Source: Microvelia longipes
Taxonomy: Eukaryota > Arthropoda > Insecta > Hemiptera > Veliidae
Length of the DNA: 64,000 nucleotides
NCBI GenBank assembly: GCA_018340805.1
Contig: JACMZG010001913.1
Location: 36,842,592-36,906,591, forward strand
Direction of reading: 5' to 3'
Shown in pieces: positions 1 to 12,478 of the stretch (the first letter of the stretch is position 1; the number at the start of each line of letters is the position of its first letter). The notes beneath the pieces were generated by a model, which did not search any database, had not been told where the DNA came from, and worked only from the letters and a program-made list of their open reading frames with translations. Both the position numbers and the translations under genes were made by a program.

Positions 1-172
1 GCCACGTTTGTTGCTTTTTTCCAGCTCCCTCAGATAGTGTTCTACTCCTTTTAATTTCAAGTGTAGTTATATTTCATCTAATCTAGACATAAGAGCCGTG
101 AATTTCTATGGTTCTCTCATGCTTTTTTTAAGCAATCATAATCATACATATTTTCACTGACTCTTATAGTCT

Positions 173-437
173 AGTGAAAACTAGGAACAACACGTCCTAT
201 ACCCTATGCAATTTTGACTATATCCAGTTTCATTAAGGGTAAGGGTCTTTAACGAGTACTGACACGCACAGGCCGAGACCACCGCTTTACGTCCTTTGAA
301 AGACGTGGTACGCAGAATTTTAATCCCTCTCATTAAAACCCCTAGAGGCCCGTGCTGGGATTGAACCCATGACTTAAGTCCATTCATTCTGTGTATTGGC
401 CGCGTACCTTAACCACTACACCACGGGTGACTCTAAG
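173..437 (-). repeat. tRNA-derived SINE, family B
   Basis: Read on the minus strand, this begins with a tRNA-like head: a box A-like TGGTGTAGTGGTTAAGG and a box B-like GGTTCAATCCC at normal spacing, which would form an internal RNA polymerase III promoter. The body carries a block (CTTTCAAAGGACGTAAAGCG and what follows) that is clearly related to the body of the element at 7812-8290. The shared block shows one SINE family rather than a tRNA gene. No poly(A) tail or target duplication was recognised. The open frame across it has no coding character. Confidence 0.7.
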
Positions 438-2797
438 ATCAGAGGCAAAATATAATCGATTCCACCCACAGCCCTTCTCATATGTAGAATTTTACAATGG
501 AAAATCTTTAATAAAACAATTTTAAACAATCTCACAAATCGTAAGGAATAAAGCACACCGGCAAGCCTCCTAAAAATTTAAACCAAATACTCAACATATT
601 TTTCATGGCTCATTTATATAACAACTCTCTTAAAAAAATACATGAAAAGATGATTAACAAGGCACTTAAAAATACATAAAAGGAAAAATTCAAACCAAGG
701 TCCTCTAAAGAGAGCTTTATTAAAATACAAACTAGTGAAGTGAATTCACCTTATAAATTGTTAAAAGCCTATTCTCTTTGATTCGTCAAGCCTTTATAAG
801 TAATCTTCTTACGTTTAAAATAATACCCAGAGTAGAAGATTTTAAATGATTTTTAACAAATGGCAATTTCCTTTAATGCTATTTAAAACACTAAAGCATA
901 TTTTATGGACGCTTGACAGGATCAAACGGTTAGTCAGTGTTGCGCTGCAATACGTTTAGATAGATTAGTAGTCAAATGAAAATAAAAGATGGAATAAAAT
1001 TAGTGAAGCGATTAGTGGAAGATATCTTTGTTATAAAGGGGAAGATTATTATTATTATTAGAATAGAGAATTCGCACATTTTTTTTATTGCATTATCTTT
1101 AAGTACGTCTTATAAAAGAACGCCCTGTAAAATATTAGAATGAAAAAACTTATACTTTTGATGTAAACAAAAAAATATCTTTAAACTTGTTCTTTTGGCG
1201 GGAATACGGCCTCGACTGCTTGTGTGACGTCAGACGTAAGAACACCGCCGTGTAGTACAATATTTGCCAGAGCAACACTCATAAGAGTTTATTCTATACT
1301 GTCAACATGATGATACTGACAGCTGTAGTTATCACGTTCCTTAGGCAATATATTACCTGGAACACGGAATTGTTTTGTTTTAATCTGCTTTACATTCTAT
1401 TGAACTGTAACCAACTGTAACCTTACGATATTTCTACTAAAATTCCCATCTGAACCTTAAACGATCCAACCTTTACAACGTTCTGTTTTCACCCCACTCT
1501 CTCACCTATTCCCCCTCTCATCTTCTTTAAATGCTAATTTCCGACTATTTAAAATTAAATAAATATTATTTTACAGCTTAATATATTTTAAACACATTTA
1601 ATCATTTTGTGAGTAAAACAAAATTTTATGGAAAAATTGAAATAACTTAAAAAATAAAATAGCTAAAATTGGAATAAATGCGCATGCATCTTTTAGGATG
1701 TACGGATTTTTTTTTACTTATTTTTATTGATACATTTTTTTATGTAAATGTTAATTTTCACGATATAATGTTTTATTTTTTTTAGTGTTTTTGTACTTTG
1801 ATAAGTACGAGATAATATAATGAATTTGTATTAAATTCTGTGAAATAAATGTTACAATAATTTAGTTAAAGAAAAAGAGAACTATATAAAGGTAAACCAC
1901 ATGTTCATTAGGTTTTGAAAAACATACAGACGACAGTGTATTGCCTTGAAGGGAAAAAAAATATCACACGTAAAAATGAACTAAGTTAAGTAGTACTCAC
2001 GAAAAAAAAGTTTAATTAGCCGCTCGTTTTAAGTAATTTAAGAAACCTACTACTTAAAGATTAAACACTTAGACCTCTATTGGATGTGACAGAACGTATT
2101 TCATACACAAATTATTACCATTTTTTTTACTAAAATGTACAATGAAATGCAATAAAAACAAAAATTTTGAGAACCCAAAATAGTTTGTTTACATTCACAC
2201 AGATAAAACAATATGGCTGCGCCCATAGGGAAATTTAAGCCAACTCCTTGGTGGACAAAATATGAACCATGCCAGGTCTGACAGAAATCGCGTTTATTTC
2301 CCTACTTGGTTTTTATATTACTTTACCAAGAACATATTAATGATTATGAAAATTAAAATTCATATTAAAATATAAATTTAAATATCTTATATATTAGGCG
2401 ATGCTTGAAAAAGGTAAAAATTTAATAACAGGAGACGAACAATGTTTTAAATAGTTTTTGTCATCTTGACTCGAATAGGACCGCTTTTAGCAAAAACGGA
2501 ACATTTTAAGTGACTGAAATAGGAAAATCCTAATTATGACGCCATTTTATAACGCCATTAACACAAAGCAGTATAGAAATTAAACGGGTGTCCAAAAATG
2601 TTATATTATTGGACTTTTTAAATTAAATGAGATCGGTGTTAGCTCGATCCAACTTATAAAAGCATAAGAAACCGAAAATCAATGGCCTAATCTCAAAAGG
2701 TATGTTTTAGTTAACCTCAGAACTGATGTTAAAGTAACATGAACATTAAAACAGTAACATCAACATTAAATTACGCAGTAGTCATTTAAGGATTTGC
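438..2797. other. AT-rich stretch without recognised genes
   Basis: No open frame of note, RNA gene or clear repeat boundary was recognised. The stretch is AT-rich with short homopolymers. A slightly GC-richer patch near 1200-1260 has no recognisable feature. Confidence 0.5.
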
Positions 2798-2900
2798 ATA
2801 TTCTAAGGACGAGCGAAGCGAGTACAAAGTAGGGAGGAAAAGAGGAGTGAATCCGATGTAATGAGGAAAATTTCCGATGTATCCCTTACTTGATATTTGG
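2798..2900 (+). repeat. 3' end of hairpin-bearing repeat, family H
   Basis: This matches the last 100 bases of the full copies at 41805-42520 and 51032-51760. It holds the hairpin motif GGACGAGCGAAGCGAGTAC, then a second GA-rich motif and the ending around CCGATGTATCCCTTAC. The outer stem of the first hairpin has one broken pair (GTAC instead of GTCC), which suggests an old copy. Confidence 0.6.
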
Positions 2901-3383
2901 AATTATGTTAATACCACGAGTCATACATCTTAATTTAATAGATAGAGAGACACATAAACATTTTAATGTAAATTTTAAGTTATTTTGGGAACTGGAGACC
3001 TAAACTATGTTGGTTTAGTAGACTATGTTAGTCTTAGGAGGCATCAATAACTATAGACACATCGTTAGTCGATATGTTATTCTATTCTATGTTTCTGACC
3101 ATGATGTCTGAATTAATAACAGAAAATAAATCCAATCCTTATATCCCTAACAATTACTTGTTTAATTGGTCAAAATGTCATGGATACATTAGAATTAAAA
3201 TAACATCTAAAATAATAGCTATTAGGGTTTAAGTAAAATTTAATGTCGGAAAGGCTAGAGGAAGAACGACGGTTTCCTAGAAGGGAGATTTTGGGAAACA
3301 TAATGACATTCAAAATTAAGATATGTTTTTCTATTGTCTAAAATAACATAGACCAAGAATAACTGATAGATATATTAACTTTC

Positions 3384-3560
3384 CTCATTTATACCGTAGT
3401 ATATAGGAAAATTGTGTTAGCAAAAAAATTCGATACCGGGATGAACCGGAATTATCAGTTCAGGTTTAAGACCTCCTGGTGGTTTTTACAATGTTGTCTG
3501 TCTGTCTGTATGTGTGTGTGCGTGAGTGGGTGTGTCAGTTACAATCGTAGCTCCTAGTAT
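3384..3560 (+). repeat. 5' end of family H repeat
   Basis: This begins with CCTCATTTATACCGTAGTAT, like the full copies near 41810 and 51040. It continues through the shared run of A's, the 'ACCGGAATTATC' block and the 'CTCCTGGTGGTTTT' block, and ends in a short TG-rich run. The start of the family is itself imperfectly palindromic (ACTTTTCCTC...AAGAAAAGT). Confidence 0.6.
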
Positions 3561-3679
3561 ATTTATCTAGTTACTCAACTGTCTATAGAATATTACATTG
3601 TATTGTTCTGAAGGCAGCCATACTTGCAAAGCAGGAAGTATTATAAATTACGTATAGCCTCGCAAAAGACTTGCCAACA

Positions 3680-3954
3680 GAAACATAGTCAAACTATACT
3701 GTCAAAAGATATCAATTACCTTAAATTGTAGTGAACCATGTCCTCTTTGCAACAATTATTCTGATTCTCTTGAACACTTTGCTTTACAGTGTAATAGTCT
3801 TAGAGATCTCAGACTAAAATATCTTAGCTCTACTTAAACTAGTCAAAACTTATTCTGTTCTCTATGCGAACTTAATGATGCAAATCTACACCAGCTATAT
3901 TTGTTCTGTTCACGCTATGAGAGAAGGTCTAGTAACCCTTCATTACGCCTCTAA
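3680..3954 (+). pseudogene. LINE reverse transcriptase C-terminal fragment with zinc knuckle
   Basis: The frame starting at 3721 reads CPLCNNYSDSLEHFALQC, a C-x2-C-x10-H-x4-C knuckle typical of the C-terminal end of non-LTR retrotransposon polymerases. An in-frame TAA at 3835-3837 interrupts it. The same frame then continues to a second stop at 3952-3954, so one nonsense mutation probably broke the tail of the protein. No RT core motif is present. The clade cannot be fixed from this piece, and the inverted repeat at 3996 begins just downstream. Confidence 0.5.
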
Positions 3955-4040
3955 ATTTACGCCAATATTTTTTTACTACGCTGTGGAATGTTTTTAATAA
4001 ACACCATCAACTCCGTCTTTTCCACAAGATATTTACTTTA

Positions 4041-4086
4041 TTAAGGCAGAACCGGCTTTCAGCTTACGCCATCATCAGTGCCTAAC
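4041..4086 (-). ncRNA. Hammerhead-like motif, left arm
   Basis: On the minus strand the core reads CTGATGA, one spacer base, a short stem around a GTAA loop, then GAAA. It is flanked by GGCA upstream and TGCC downstream, which can form stem I. It mirrors the motif at 4531-4574. The motif is visible; ribozyme activity is inferred. Confidence 0.35.
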
Positions 4087-4530
4087 ATAGCAATACAAAC
4101 ATATATAACAAAATACATCCAATAAATAAAAATAAATAAAAGTTAATCACAAACGCAAAAAAAGCATACCGGAAAGATATCGAGCCGTCAACTGTCCAGG
4201 ACCCTGTTAAGAGTTTGGAGACGACTGACCTCTTATTGACCTTGTCTATTAAGGGATACAAGATAGCTGAGTCCCCGCCTTCATTTTTCTTGTTAAGTGA
4301 ATTTTCAGGTTTTTTTTATATTGTAGTCTACGTATTTCAAGATTTTCCTGCGAGTTCAACTTTACTCCTTTAGGGGCAAAATGTAGAAATAAAACTTCGT
4401 GGGGGTATTTTTATCTGTAATATGCTGATAAAAACTTGACGTAACGTAACGTAAACTTTTTTACGTTTGTGATTAACTTTTATTTATTTTTTATTTATTG
4501 GATGTATTTGTATAATAATTTGTATTGCTA

Positions 4531-4574
4531 TTAGGCACTGATGATGGCGTAAGCTGAAAAGCCGTTCTGCCTTA
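4531..4574 (+). ncRNA. Hammerhead-like motif, right arm
   Basis: Stem I can form between AGGCA (4533-4537) and TGCCT (4568-4572). CTGATGA lies at 4538-4544, followed by one unpaired T, GGC/GCT with a GTAA loop as stem II, and GAAA at 4556-4559. A very short stem III and a TC before stem I would give a cleavage site as in minimal Penelope-type hammerheads. The extra base after CTGATGA recurs in the motifs near 44.5 and 45.0 kb. Confidence 0.4.
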
Positions 4575-4799
4575 AAAAGTAAATATCTTGTGGAAAAGAC
4601 GGAGTTGATGGTTTTTATTAGCTTATTTATTATTTTTTTTATGTATTTCATTTATCAAGGCAAGTTGCATTAATTATTATTTATTCTAACTCAAGAGGAC
4701 TTGTTTAATTTTTTTTAACTACGTTTTTTGTATTTATTGCATATGATACTTTGTAAAAACTATAAGTTCTATACAAATAAAGAGTATTATTATTATTAT

Positions 4800-5065
4800 A
4801 TTTATTCTAGAGAGTTGAACCATTGCACGAACGTCTGTTATAGGTGTAGTTAAGCTGTTTGAAAAAATTTTAAAGACGTCCCTAACCCACAATAACGATA
4901 AAAATTTGAACAATAATAAAACACGGAAAAATTATGCGAACAATTTGAGATTTATGACGCATGTAGCCATGTATAAGACCAACTTATGTGCCTAGGCTCA
5001 TTTTATTATCAGCATTAGTTCAATTTTTTATCAAAAATTGAAAAGCTATCAAAAAACTACTTATC
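4800..5065 (+). repeat. Internal part of family H repeat
   Basis: The sequence from 'AGAGAGTTGAACC' through 'ATCAGCATTAGTTCAAT' parallels the middle of the copies at 53640-53890 and 51220-51430. Both ends of the family are missing here. No coding capacity. Confidence 0.5.
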
Positions 5066-5307
5066 AAAAATAGTTTGATAAGTTAATGGTCATCTATTTG
5101 GTGGCTCACTGGAAGAGTACTAGCAGTACGACCGGGAGGTTGAAGATTATCCTTTGATGTAAAGGATAATTTTAAATGATAATGATTTTAAAATGACAAT
5201 ATACATATGTATATACATAATGTATTTTAAAACCTATTTTTTTAAGATGAGGGACCTCCGAAACGGCTAGTAGATTGATTCCCGGGACCCAATTCCTACC
5301 ATATAAG

Positions 5308-5793
5308 TCACATATCATTGATAAGAGGGCACAAATGAGACTGATATTTGTTTTACGATACTATATTTCACCCATACCTGGGCATATTCATGTAAAAGTA
5401 ACAACCGTTAGGATATTCTAACTACGTTATAGAAGTAGATCAAATGATAAGCAAAAAGGAAAGGAATGAATTGGATTCCTTTCCTTTTTGCTTATCATTC
5501 CCAGTTAAACATTGTAAATTAATTAATTTATTTTTTTCTATTAATTAAATTTGTAATTTAATAATTATGTGTGATAATTGTGTTAGTTAGTGCATGATAG
5601 TAATGCATTTTGATTTTTTTCAACTCTTAGTAACTTATTTGCTCTTTGATTTTATTCACTTGATCTACTTCATAACGTAGTTAGAATATCCTAACGGTGT
5701 TACTTTACATGAATATGCCAGGTATGGGTGAAATATGTATCGTAAAACAAATATCAGTCTCATTTGTCCCTCTTATCATGATATCAAAATACA
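5308..5793. mobile_element. Fold-back element with ~130 bp arms
   Basis: The left arm (about 5308-5440) and right arm (about 5655-5793) are reverse complements with few differences. For example, ACAAATGAGACTGATATTTG in the left arm recurs inverted in the right arm. The loop contains a second, perfect 25 bp hairpin (5443-5467 and 5475-5499, 7-base loop). No coding capacity. This has the form of a non-autonomous fold-back or MITE-type element; the superfamily is not assignable. Confidence 0.7.
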
Positions 5794-6184
5794 TGGAGAC
5801 CAATACCTCAATCTATACATATAAGTCACTTCATTAGCGAAATTCCCAAAAATTTTTTAAAGTTGAACTTAACCCTATGCTTAAAAAAATGCATTATTCA
5901 ATGGTCTAGAATTGAAAGAAAAAAAAGAAGGGTTCATAAAATGTTTAATAATCGTAAAAAATTTACTTTTTCTTATGATTTCCCAAGTGGTTTGAACATT
6001 TTTTCTAGTGGATCTCTGAAAAATATTCAAGCTTTTTTTTAATTTAAAAATTAATAATAATATATTTTTTTACTTTTAGAAATTTCTTCCAGGAAATAAA
6101 GGCTTATTTATATATTTCGTTAAATGAAAACATAAAGTCCAAGTAGAAAATATTTTTTCTGAGTTAAATAAATTTTAAATAAGA

Positions 6185-6720
6185 ACAAGCTACTAAATAT
6201 AAAATTAGGCTTGATCACCTCATAAATCAAATTATGAGAAACACACCCGCCCTCGACCAGAGGCAGACAGAAATAGAGAACTTGTAATTTTAAAGCAAAT
6301 AGCTGTAAACAATGGTTATTATAAGAAAATAATTTACCAACAATATAAACACAAGCTAATTAATATGGAACTGAGCATCTCTACTTCATTAATTATGAGC
6401 TCTACATCCGCTTCCCAGTCCTACATCCCGCATTTTAAATTTAAAGTATTATCATTTTATCTAAAAACAAGCTACTAAATACGAAACTAAGCTTCACTCA
6501 TTTCACACGAGCATACCGATTCAATGACATAGGCAGGTTTAGACAAAGGACTTAACAGTATAGAGCAAATATCTGTTAACAAGAGGTATGATAAAATAAT
6601 TGACCAACAATCTAAATCAAACACTAAATTTAAGATTTAATACATTATTTATCATACGATCAGATACAACTTCGCTTCCTGGCCTGAATTTCAAATATTA
6701 CAACAACTGTGCTGGCCGCA
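6185..6720. repeat. Degenerate tandem duplication, ~270-285 bp unit
   Basis: Two successive units share ACAAGCTACTAAATA starts (near 6188 and 6468) and a GCAAATA-CTGT block (near 6296 and 6564). They have diverged clearly. Function unknown. Confidence 0.5.
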
Positions 6721-7148
6721 GATATAATTTAAGTCCATTAAAACTCAGAACCTTTTACTACCAATTTTAAGAATTGCATTTAAAATCCTTGGTGGCCGAT
6801 TAGTTGCCTTTAATTTGCCTAAATTTATACTAGTTCATCATAATGTGAGGATAGATTTTTTTTTCAAATTATTTTAGTCAATTTGCTTGTTCCTTATGTA
6901 CAAAAAAAAGGTGCGGGGCCCCCCGGAACTTTTCTTGTGTCTCGAATTCACATCCCCGACTTTAGACCCGCAACGCAAAGAAGCGAGGGTTTCATTAAAG
7001 AAAATTTGCTAAAAAAAATAGGGTTAAAAATCCTTTGCCGGAGAAAAGATTTGAACCAATTATTTTTATGATGCTGATTTGTTAAAACCGGTCCAGAGTC
7101 GATACAAGTCGAATTGTTTTTCGGAATGCGTGTTTTCGTGCTTAACGG

Positions 7149-7178
7149 ATATATATATATATATATAATATATATAAT

Positions 7179-7231
<53 letters not shown>
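7149..7231. repeat. (TA)n microsatellite
   Basis: About 83 bases of interrupted TA repeat. The open frames here on both strands (alternating Y and I codons) are artefacts of the repeat. Confidence 0.95.
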
Positions 7232-7811
7232 TAAAAGCCAAACGGTATTTACTCCTCATTCCTCCTATCAACTTTGTTATTCCAAAAAGCTTATAAGGGT
7301 CATTTTTATGATGAAAATTTGCTAAAAATTAAGTAATGCGAAACAAGAAATCAAATAGTCCTAAAGAAATTCGCCCAGTTCGCACTCTCCCGCGGCAAAG
7401 TATTATTTAATAAAAGTTTTTAAAAAATTAAATCCCAGATTAAAGCAGTGTAAAAGATGGTTAAGTAAGGGATATAATAGGGACATAATGCTGCACCGTG
7501 CTTTCTACACCAAGCACTGTACTTTATCTAAGCAACTAAAGCGTCACGTTCCCTCCAAATTATATCTTCTTCCTTTAACTTGCATATTTTACTAAAAATG
7601 TATATTCAAGATATAATAAAATTTATTTTATAATAAACTATGTTGTTCTCTCACACGAAGTTAAATATACCGGAGAGAAGAGAACATGCTTATTTAATTG
7701 AGGTTTAATTTAATATATGATGCAAGAAGTGACATTAATCTTAAAGATAATTATTCAGAAAGTTTTTATAGTAATTACGTCAGCAATTAAACTATAATTA
7801 GTATTAGCTTT

Positions 7812-8290
7812 TATAGAGGAGGGTCCGATAAAGCAGTGGTTAGCACGTGCATCTGCCACCCAGACAGTCCGGGTTCGATCTCCGTCGGGACCTCTTAGGA
7901 TTTTCATGCGAGGGATAGAGATCCTTTCACGTGGAGTCCTTCGAAAGGGACGTTAAGCCGGTGGTTCCGAGCACGTGCGATGTTAGGTACTGGTAAAAGT
8001 TCCTTAACTCTAATGAATCTGGGTTGAGGCCAAATTTAGGGCCCTTAATAGCAGTTTATATAATTTGTTTCTGCCTTATGGTTTTGAGAGCAGGAAAGCC
8101 TGGTCTGGCAGTGGGGCACGTGTTGCTTCAGTTGAATCTAAAGAGACTTAGAGTGAAATCACGGCTTCTCTGTAGATTAGACGTAAAATGCCTGCACCAC
8201 GATGCCAAGGTAAAACATTATCTTCTATCAAAGGGAGTCGGCAAAAAGGGCCCAACAACGCGGCCTACTTGCTAGGTGATCTATCACCTC
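7812..8290 (+). repeat. tRNA-derived SINE, family B, near full length
   Basis: A tRNA-like head (degenerate box A TAAAGCAGTGGTTAGCACG, good box B GGTTCGATCTC) is followed by the family body with GGGACGTTAAGCCGGTGGTT. The 3' part ends TCTACTTGCTAGG-like, as also seen alone at 22262-22352. The body block is shared with 173-437 and with the distal half of the element at 24105-24703. The open frame at 8024-8275 lies within the element and is not considered a gene. Confidence 0.7.
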
Positions 8291-10729
8291 TCCCTAATTA
8301 CTTTCAAACGCTTCTTGGATCGAATTGAAACTTGGTACAAAAATCAACCTTAAATAATGAAAATAAGGTAAATAATATTTATCTAAATTATTTAACACTA
8401 AAAATACAAATATACGACAGTAGTTTTTCGCACAAATATTTGTTGTTAGGGCATGTCTTGTCTGAAAGGAAGGTCGAGTCTGCTAACAATATTCGATAGC
8501 ATTTTAGCTTTATGATTTTATGTAATTGACAAAGAAAATATTTTATGTTATCTATGTATAAGAGCGATCATAAACTATTATAGAAAAATAACCACCTCTA
8601 CAATGAAAACGTTTGTCAAATTTGAAGGGTAAGAGAAACATCATCAAGAGAACGTCAAGAAACTAAAACTGACAATGACTAATGGAAACATGAAATTCGA
8701 TATAATGCAGCATAGAGCTCTCTTCTACGTTTCATTGTGTCCCCCTGCAATGATAATCGACATTTTTCAATAATCTTTACAGTTGAATAAAGATACAATG
8801 TTTCATAAAATACAAACATTGAGCACGTGTTCACAATACACTTCAAATAAAAAGGCCAAATCATGTATTAGCACGGCTTGATCCATATTACTTTGGATGT
8901 AGTTTTTAGATTCCAGATGTGTTCATTCTACTTTCTTTGTATAAAAAAATTGGTGAAATATAAAAATAATAGTAGAATGAATCAATATTCTGACAAAAGA
9001 AATCTGATAAAACTTCTTAATTAAAAAAGTCCTGAATAGAAAGCAAACAAAGAATCTGATTTTAAATCTTTCTTCTTTTATTTTTTTGTTAATTGTATAA
9101 ATTGAGTATAGAGTAACTCCGTACTTGTTCTCTTATGATTTAAATGTGTTACCGAATACCTTAGCTTTCGACATTGGATTAAAAATGCATAGCTTTAGGT
9201 ATTAGATTCAATATTCATTGGTTTGGTAGGTGTCAAGGTGTAGATAATCAAAATATATACTCTGACCCACGGACTTGCGAACGGGGCCTTGACTTAACGG
9301 AGGGTTATAAAGGATGCTTTAGACTGGCCACAAACGCTCCTCTTGCCGTAGTCTACAAAGTAAGAAGGGTTACTCTGTAGACTCCTACATCAGAAATGGC
9401 TGGTAAATGAAGATCATAGGAGATATGATACCGCTATATATATAGTTGAATAAAGCAGATGTAGGATGAAAACAACAGACAAAAGTAGAACTAATCGGAT
9501 GCTGACGATAGAGAGTAGAAGGTAGACACACACACAAAAAAGGAATATGAAGGGAATGCTCCACCTGAATTCACTGGCCGAAAACGCCAAAAACGATTTG
9601 ATCCCAGAAATATCTAAAGAAAGATACGAACTTAAAACAACAGTCGTAGATAAAGTTTGATGGCATGGGAGTAAACGTACAGTGAACTTCACGTGTGGTG
9701 TTACAAGCTTCGCTTCGCTCGGGCTTTAAATCCACACGTCGATGAAAAGTTCCGTTTTTCTCACTAGTGGCATAATGCACAATTAGTGCATTTTCTTTGA
9801 AAGTTCAGATGACTTAAAAAGAGTAACTGATTAAAATTTAACGCAAAAACATAGAGTTAAAAAAAGACTGTCAAGCAAATCTAGCACTCCAAAGAAAATT
9901 GGCCCGGTTGGCAGACCCCCTCTCCAAATATTTTCAGGATCAATACAAATATAAAACATAAATAATATGTTCTAAATTTTCTTTTATGTGTTATATTACA
10001 ATATATTTCTACAATAAAGAGCTAAAACACAATAACACAGCATCTTGAGCTCTCCATTAGCTTTTATTTCTAATTTATAGAAGGAATTATCTTTTATTAT
10101 CAGTTAAAAAATAATGAAGCACTTCTCAAGAGTACATAATATAAAAAAATACCTTAAAATTTATATCCTCTATTATACCAGTTTAAGTCTTACCGTACAT
10201 AACTAAAATTTTAAACGAGCTTAACATAAAGAAATCCAGATACTTAAAAAAATACGCAGGACATAAAATATAACTTGGTAAAAGAAATTGCTTAAGGTAA
10301 AAAATTAGGTACGAAAATTCCATTCGTTTTATGTAATTCGCTACGCTCAGGTCCTTAGAACTTCGGTCTTGCGTCGTTTTGTCCTTAAAATATGAGAAAT
10401 GCCCATGTTATAGGATATCTTTTAACTCGCTTTTCATCAGACTGAATTGATTAATTTTGACTCCGCGGTCCCCAATCCAGGTATTGACTTCGCTCGATGC
10501 TGCTTATTTTTTTTTTTTTAATTTTCCGGTGGAAATATTTTCAAGGCACTTAGACTTCTGATGTGGGTCCATTGTACCTATTCTGGACAGGATATTATTT
10601 ATAGTAATGTTATTATGAAATAAGAAATACTAATAAAATATTTGAAAATAGAAAGATAGCATAATATGAAGATAATTGTGAATAATTGATATATAATTGA
10701 TATCATATATATGATTATATTAGAGTCAC
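8291..10729. other. Unassigned AT-rich stretch with repeat scraps
   Basis: A short piece near 8310-8345 (GAATTGAAACTTGGTACAAA) resembles the interior of family H. GCTTCGCT-type motifs occur at about 9709 and 10488. A moderately GC-rich, unrecognised repeat-like block lies at 9260-9780. Open frames at 9414-9780 overlap on one strand and match no family I know. Confidence 0.4.
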
Positions 10730-11396
10730 TTATTGCGTTTCCCCCATTCGCTTAAAAATCAAATAGGAGCGACAGAAACTTATTAACTTGGTAATTTCTA
10801 TTTTATTTAGCTGGTCAGAAGAAATGGAAAATAAGTTGAAATCCAGCCAACATTGTGTGTTGAGACCAGGACATGAACCAATGAGATGAGATGGTGTTTC
10901 ATCTTCGTTACAAAATCTGCAAAGTGAGCTATTCACTAGACCCATTTGATTTAAATGTCTGTTGAGTCTGCAGTGTCCTGTAAGAACTCCAGTAATTTCG
11001 TGACAAGTTCCCTTGCTTAGCGACAATATAATCTTAGTGCGTTTTTGAGAAGAACCATAAAGCATAAGCTTAGATTGTCTCATCCCAATAGAACTACGCC
11101 ACTCAACACAAAAGGCATTGCTAAGCAACTACTGCAGGTAGACTTTATAAGACATTTTGGGACGCCAATAATAGGTTCAGGGCTTATGGGCTATCCGCCA
11201 AATCCAGAACGAGCCAGTCTGTCAGCAATTTTATTGCCTTCAATTCCACAATTTCCTGGTACGCAAATGATTTTACCTGCTTTTGAAGGCCAAGCTTATT
11301 AAGTGTCAATTTGAATTCTGTTACCAGTTTAGAATTACTCTTCAAGTTGATAAGAGCTTTTAATGCTGCTTTACTGTCCGTGTATAATGCTTTACA
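10730..11396 (-). pseudogene. I-like LINE fragment: RNase H and C-terminal zinc knuckle
   Basis: On the minus strand the first part (about 11396-11130) reads YTDSKAALKAL and then GNKIADRLARSG. These are the two conserved acidic segments of the RNase H domain found in I-clade non-LTR polymerases. After at least one frameshift the open part (11128 to 10730) reads TGVLTGHCRLNRHL and a knuckle CRFCNEDETPSHLIGSC. There is no RT core, so this is a 3' fragment. A second copy in the opposite orientation lies at 13083-13468. The RNase H D and the knuckle cysteines are intact, but frameshifts and stops make it a pseudogene. Confidence 0.75.
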
Positions 11397-12197
11397 TTAG
11401 TTACTCGACTAAAACCGTAAATACACTAGTCGCATTGATACTTCATATAGTTATATATTACATAAACGGACACACTTGTACCGAGATGCAACTCCATTAG
11501 ATGACAGGTAACTTTTTAATAGTTTATTGAAAAAAATATAATTACAAATTTATTACAATTTATAAATAATACATATTTAGGAATAATAATCTAATTTAGA
11601 CAAAAAAACTGTAACTATATTTTTCACCAAAAAAGCCATAGCTTGAGCTTGGCGAAGGAGTTGTATAGAAGTTATAAAATAGATTGAGAAATACGAAATA
11701 TAAAAGAAATTGTCCTGTTAAAAAAAAAATTTAAAATAAGTAGTTACTTGAAAGAAAAAATATAAAATTATATTTAGAGAAATTACTTAGAGAAAAAAAG
11801 AAAATCATTACAATTGCAGCTATAAGTATATATTATCTTATAATTTTATTAAAGTTATAAAATAATTTTATAAATTAAGAATAATAAATTAAAAAATGGG
11901 AAAGAATTATTAACGATTATTGCTTTTTAATAATTGTTAAATATTATTATATAATTTTTAAATGTTTAAATAATTGAACATCAAAAGTAATTCTTTGTTC
12001 ATGCATGTGATAGACTTAATAATCTTTGATTTTGTTCTGCTTTTAAAATAGATTAAAAATAATGATGATAATAATAATAAAATTAATTAAGTCATTAAAA
12101 TATCTTTTTAGTCCAGTTTTGAATTTTCGTATATCTGTAACAACCCTTAATTTCTTAGGTAAGGAATTAATGAGATCTGTACCCTATAAGTTATAAC

Positions 12198-12478
12198 TAT
12201 AAGTTTTGTGTTTGGGCACTTAAGAGACAAGTGCCCATTTCATCACAAAAGAGAAGTGTAAATTTTCATCACAAAATGAAAATTTAAATGTTATATTTAA
12301 ACAATATTTCGCTCTTCATCGCACAAAGAATTTTTAAGTTTAAAATCTCGATTAGAATCACCTATGTTAAATGTGTTCAAATAAAAACCATGAAACAAAA
12401 AAACAATAAACACACGAGACAGTTCCAAACATCTAAATTTTCATTTTGTCTCTTAAGCGCCCAAACACATAACTTATA
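12198..12478. repeat. Inverted 33 bp arms between two diverging LINE fragments
   Basis: Bases 12198-12230 and 12446-12478 are reverse complements at 31 of 33 positions (core GTTTGGGC-CTTAAGAGACAA). They lie near the midpoint between the two oppositely oriented LINE fragments. No coding content. Confidence 0.65.

Larger units (their letters stand above)
3996..4619. mobile_element. Long inverted repeat with hammerhead-like cores (Penelope-like?)
   Basis: The arms at about 3996-4161 and 4457-4619 are near-perfect reverse complements of about 165 bp, separated by about 295 bp. Each arm contains a CTGATGA...GAAA hammerhead-like core pointing outwards. Penelope-like retroelements are known to carry LTR-like repeats, sometimes inverted, with minimal hammerhead ribozymes, so a remnant of this class is the leading explanation. 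No reverse transcriptase or GIY-YIG coding was seen in the spacer. A fold-back DNA element is the alternative. Confidence 0.5.
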
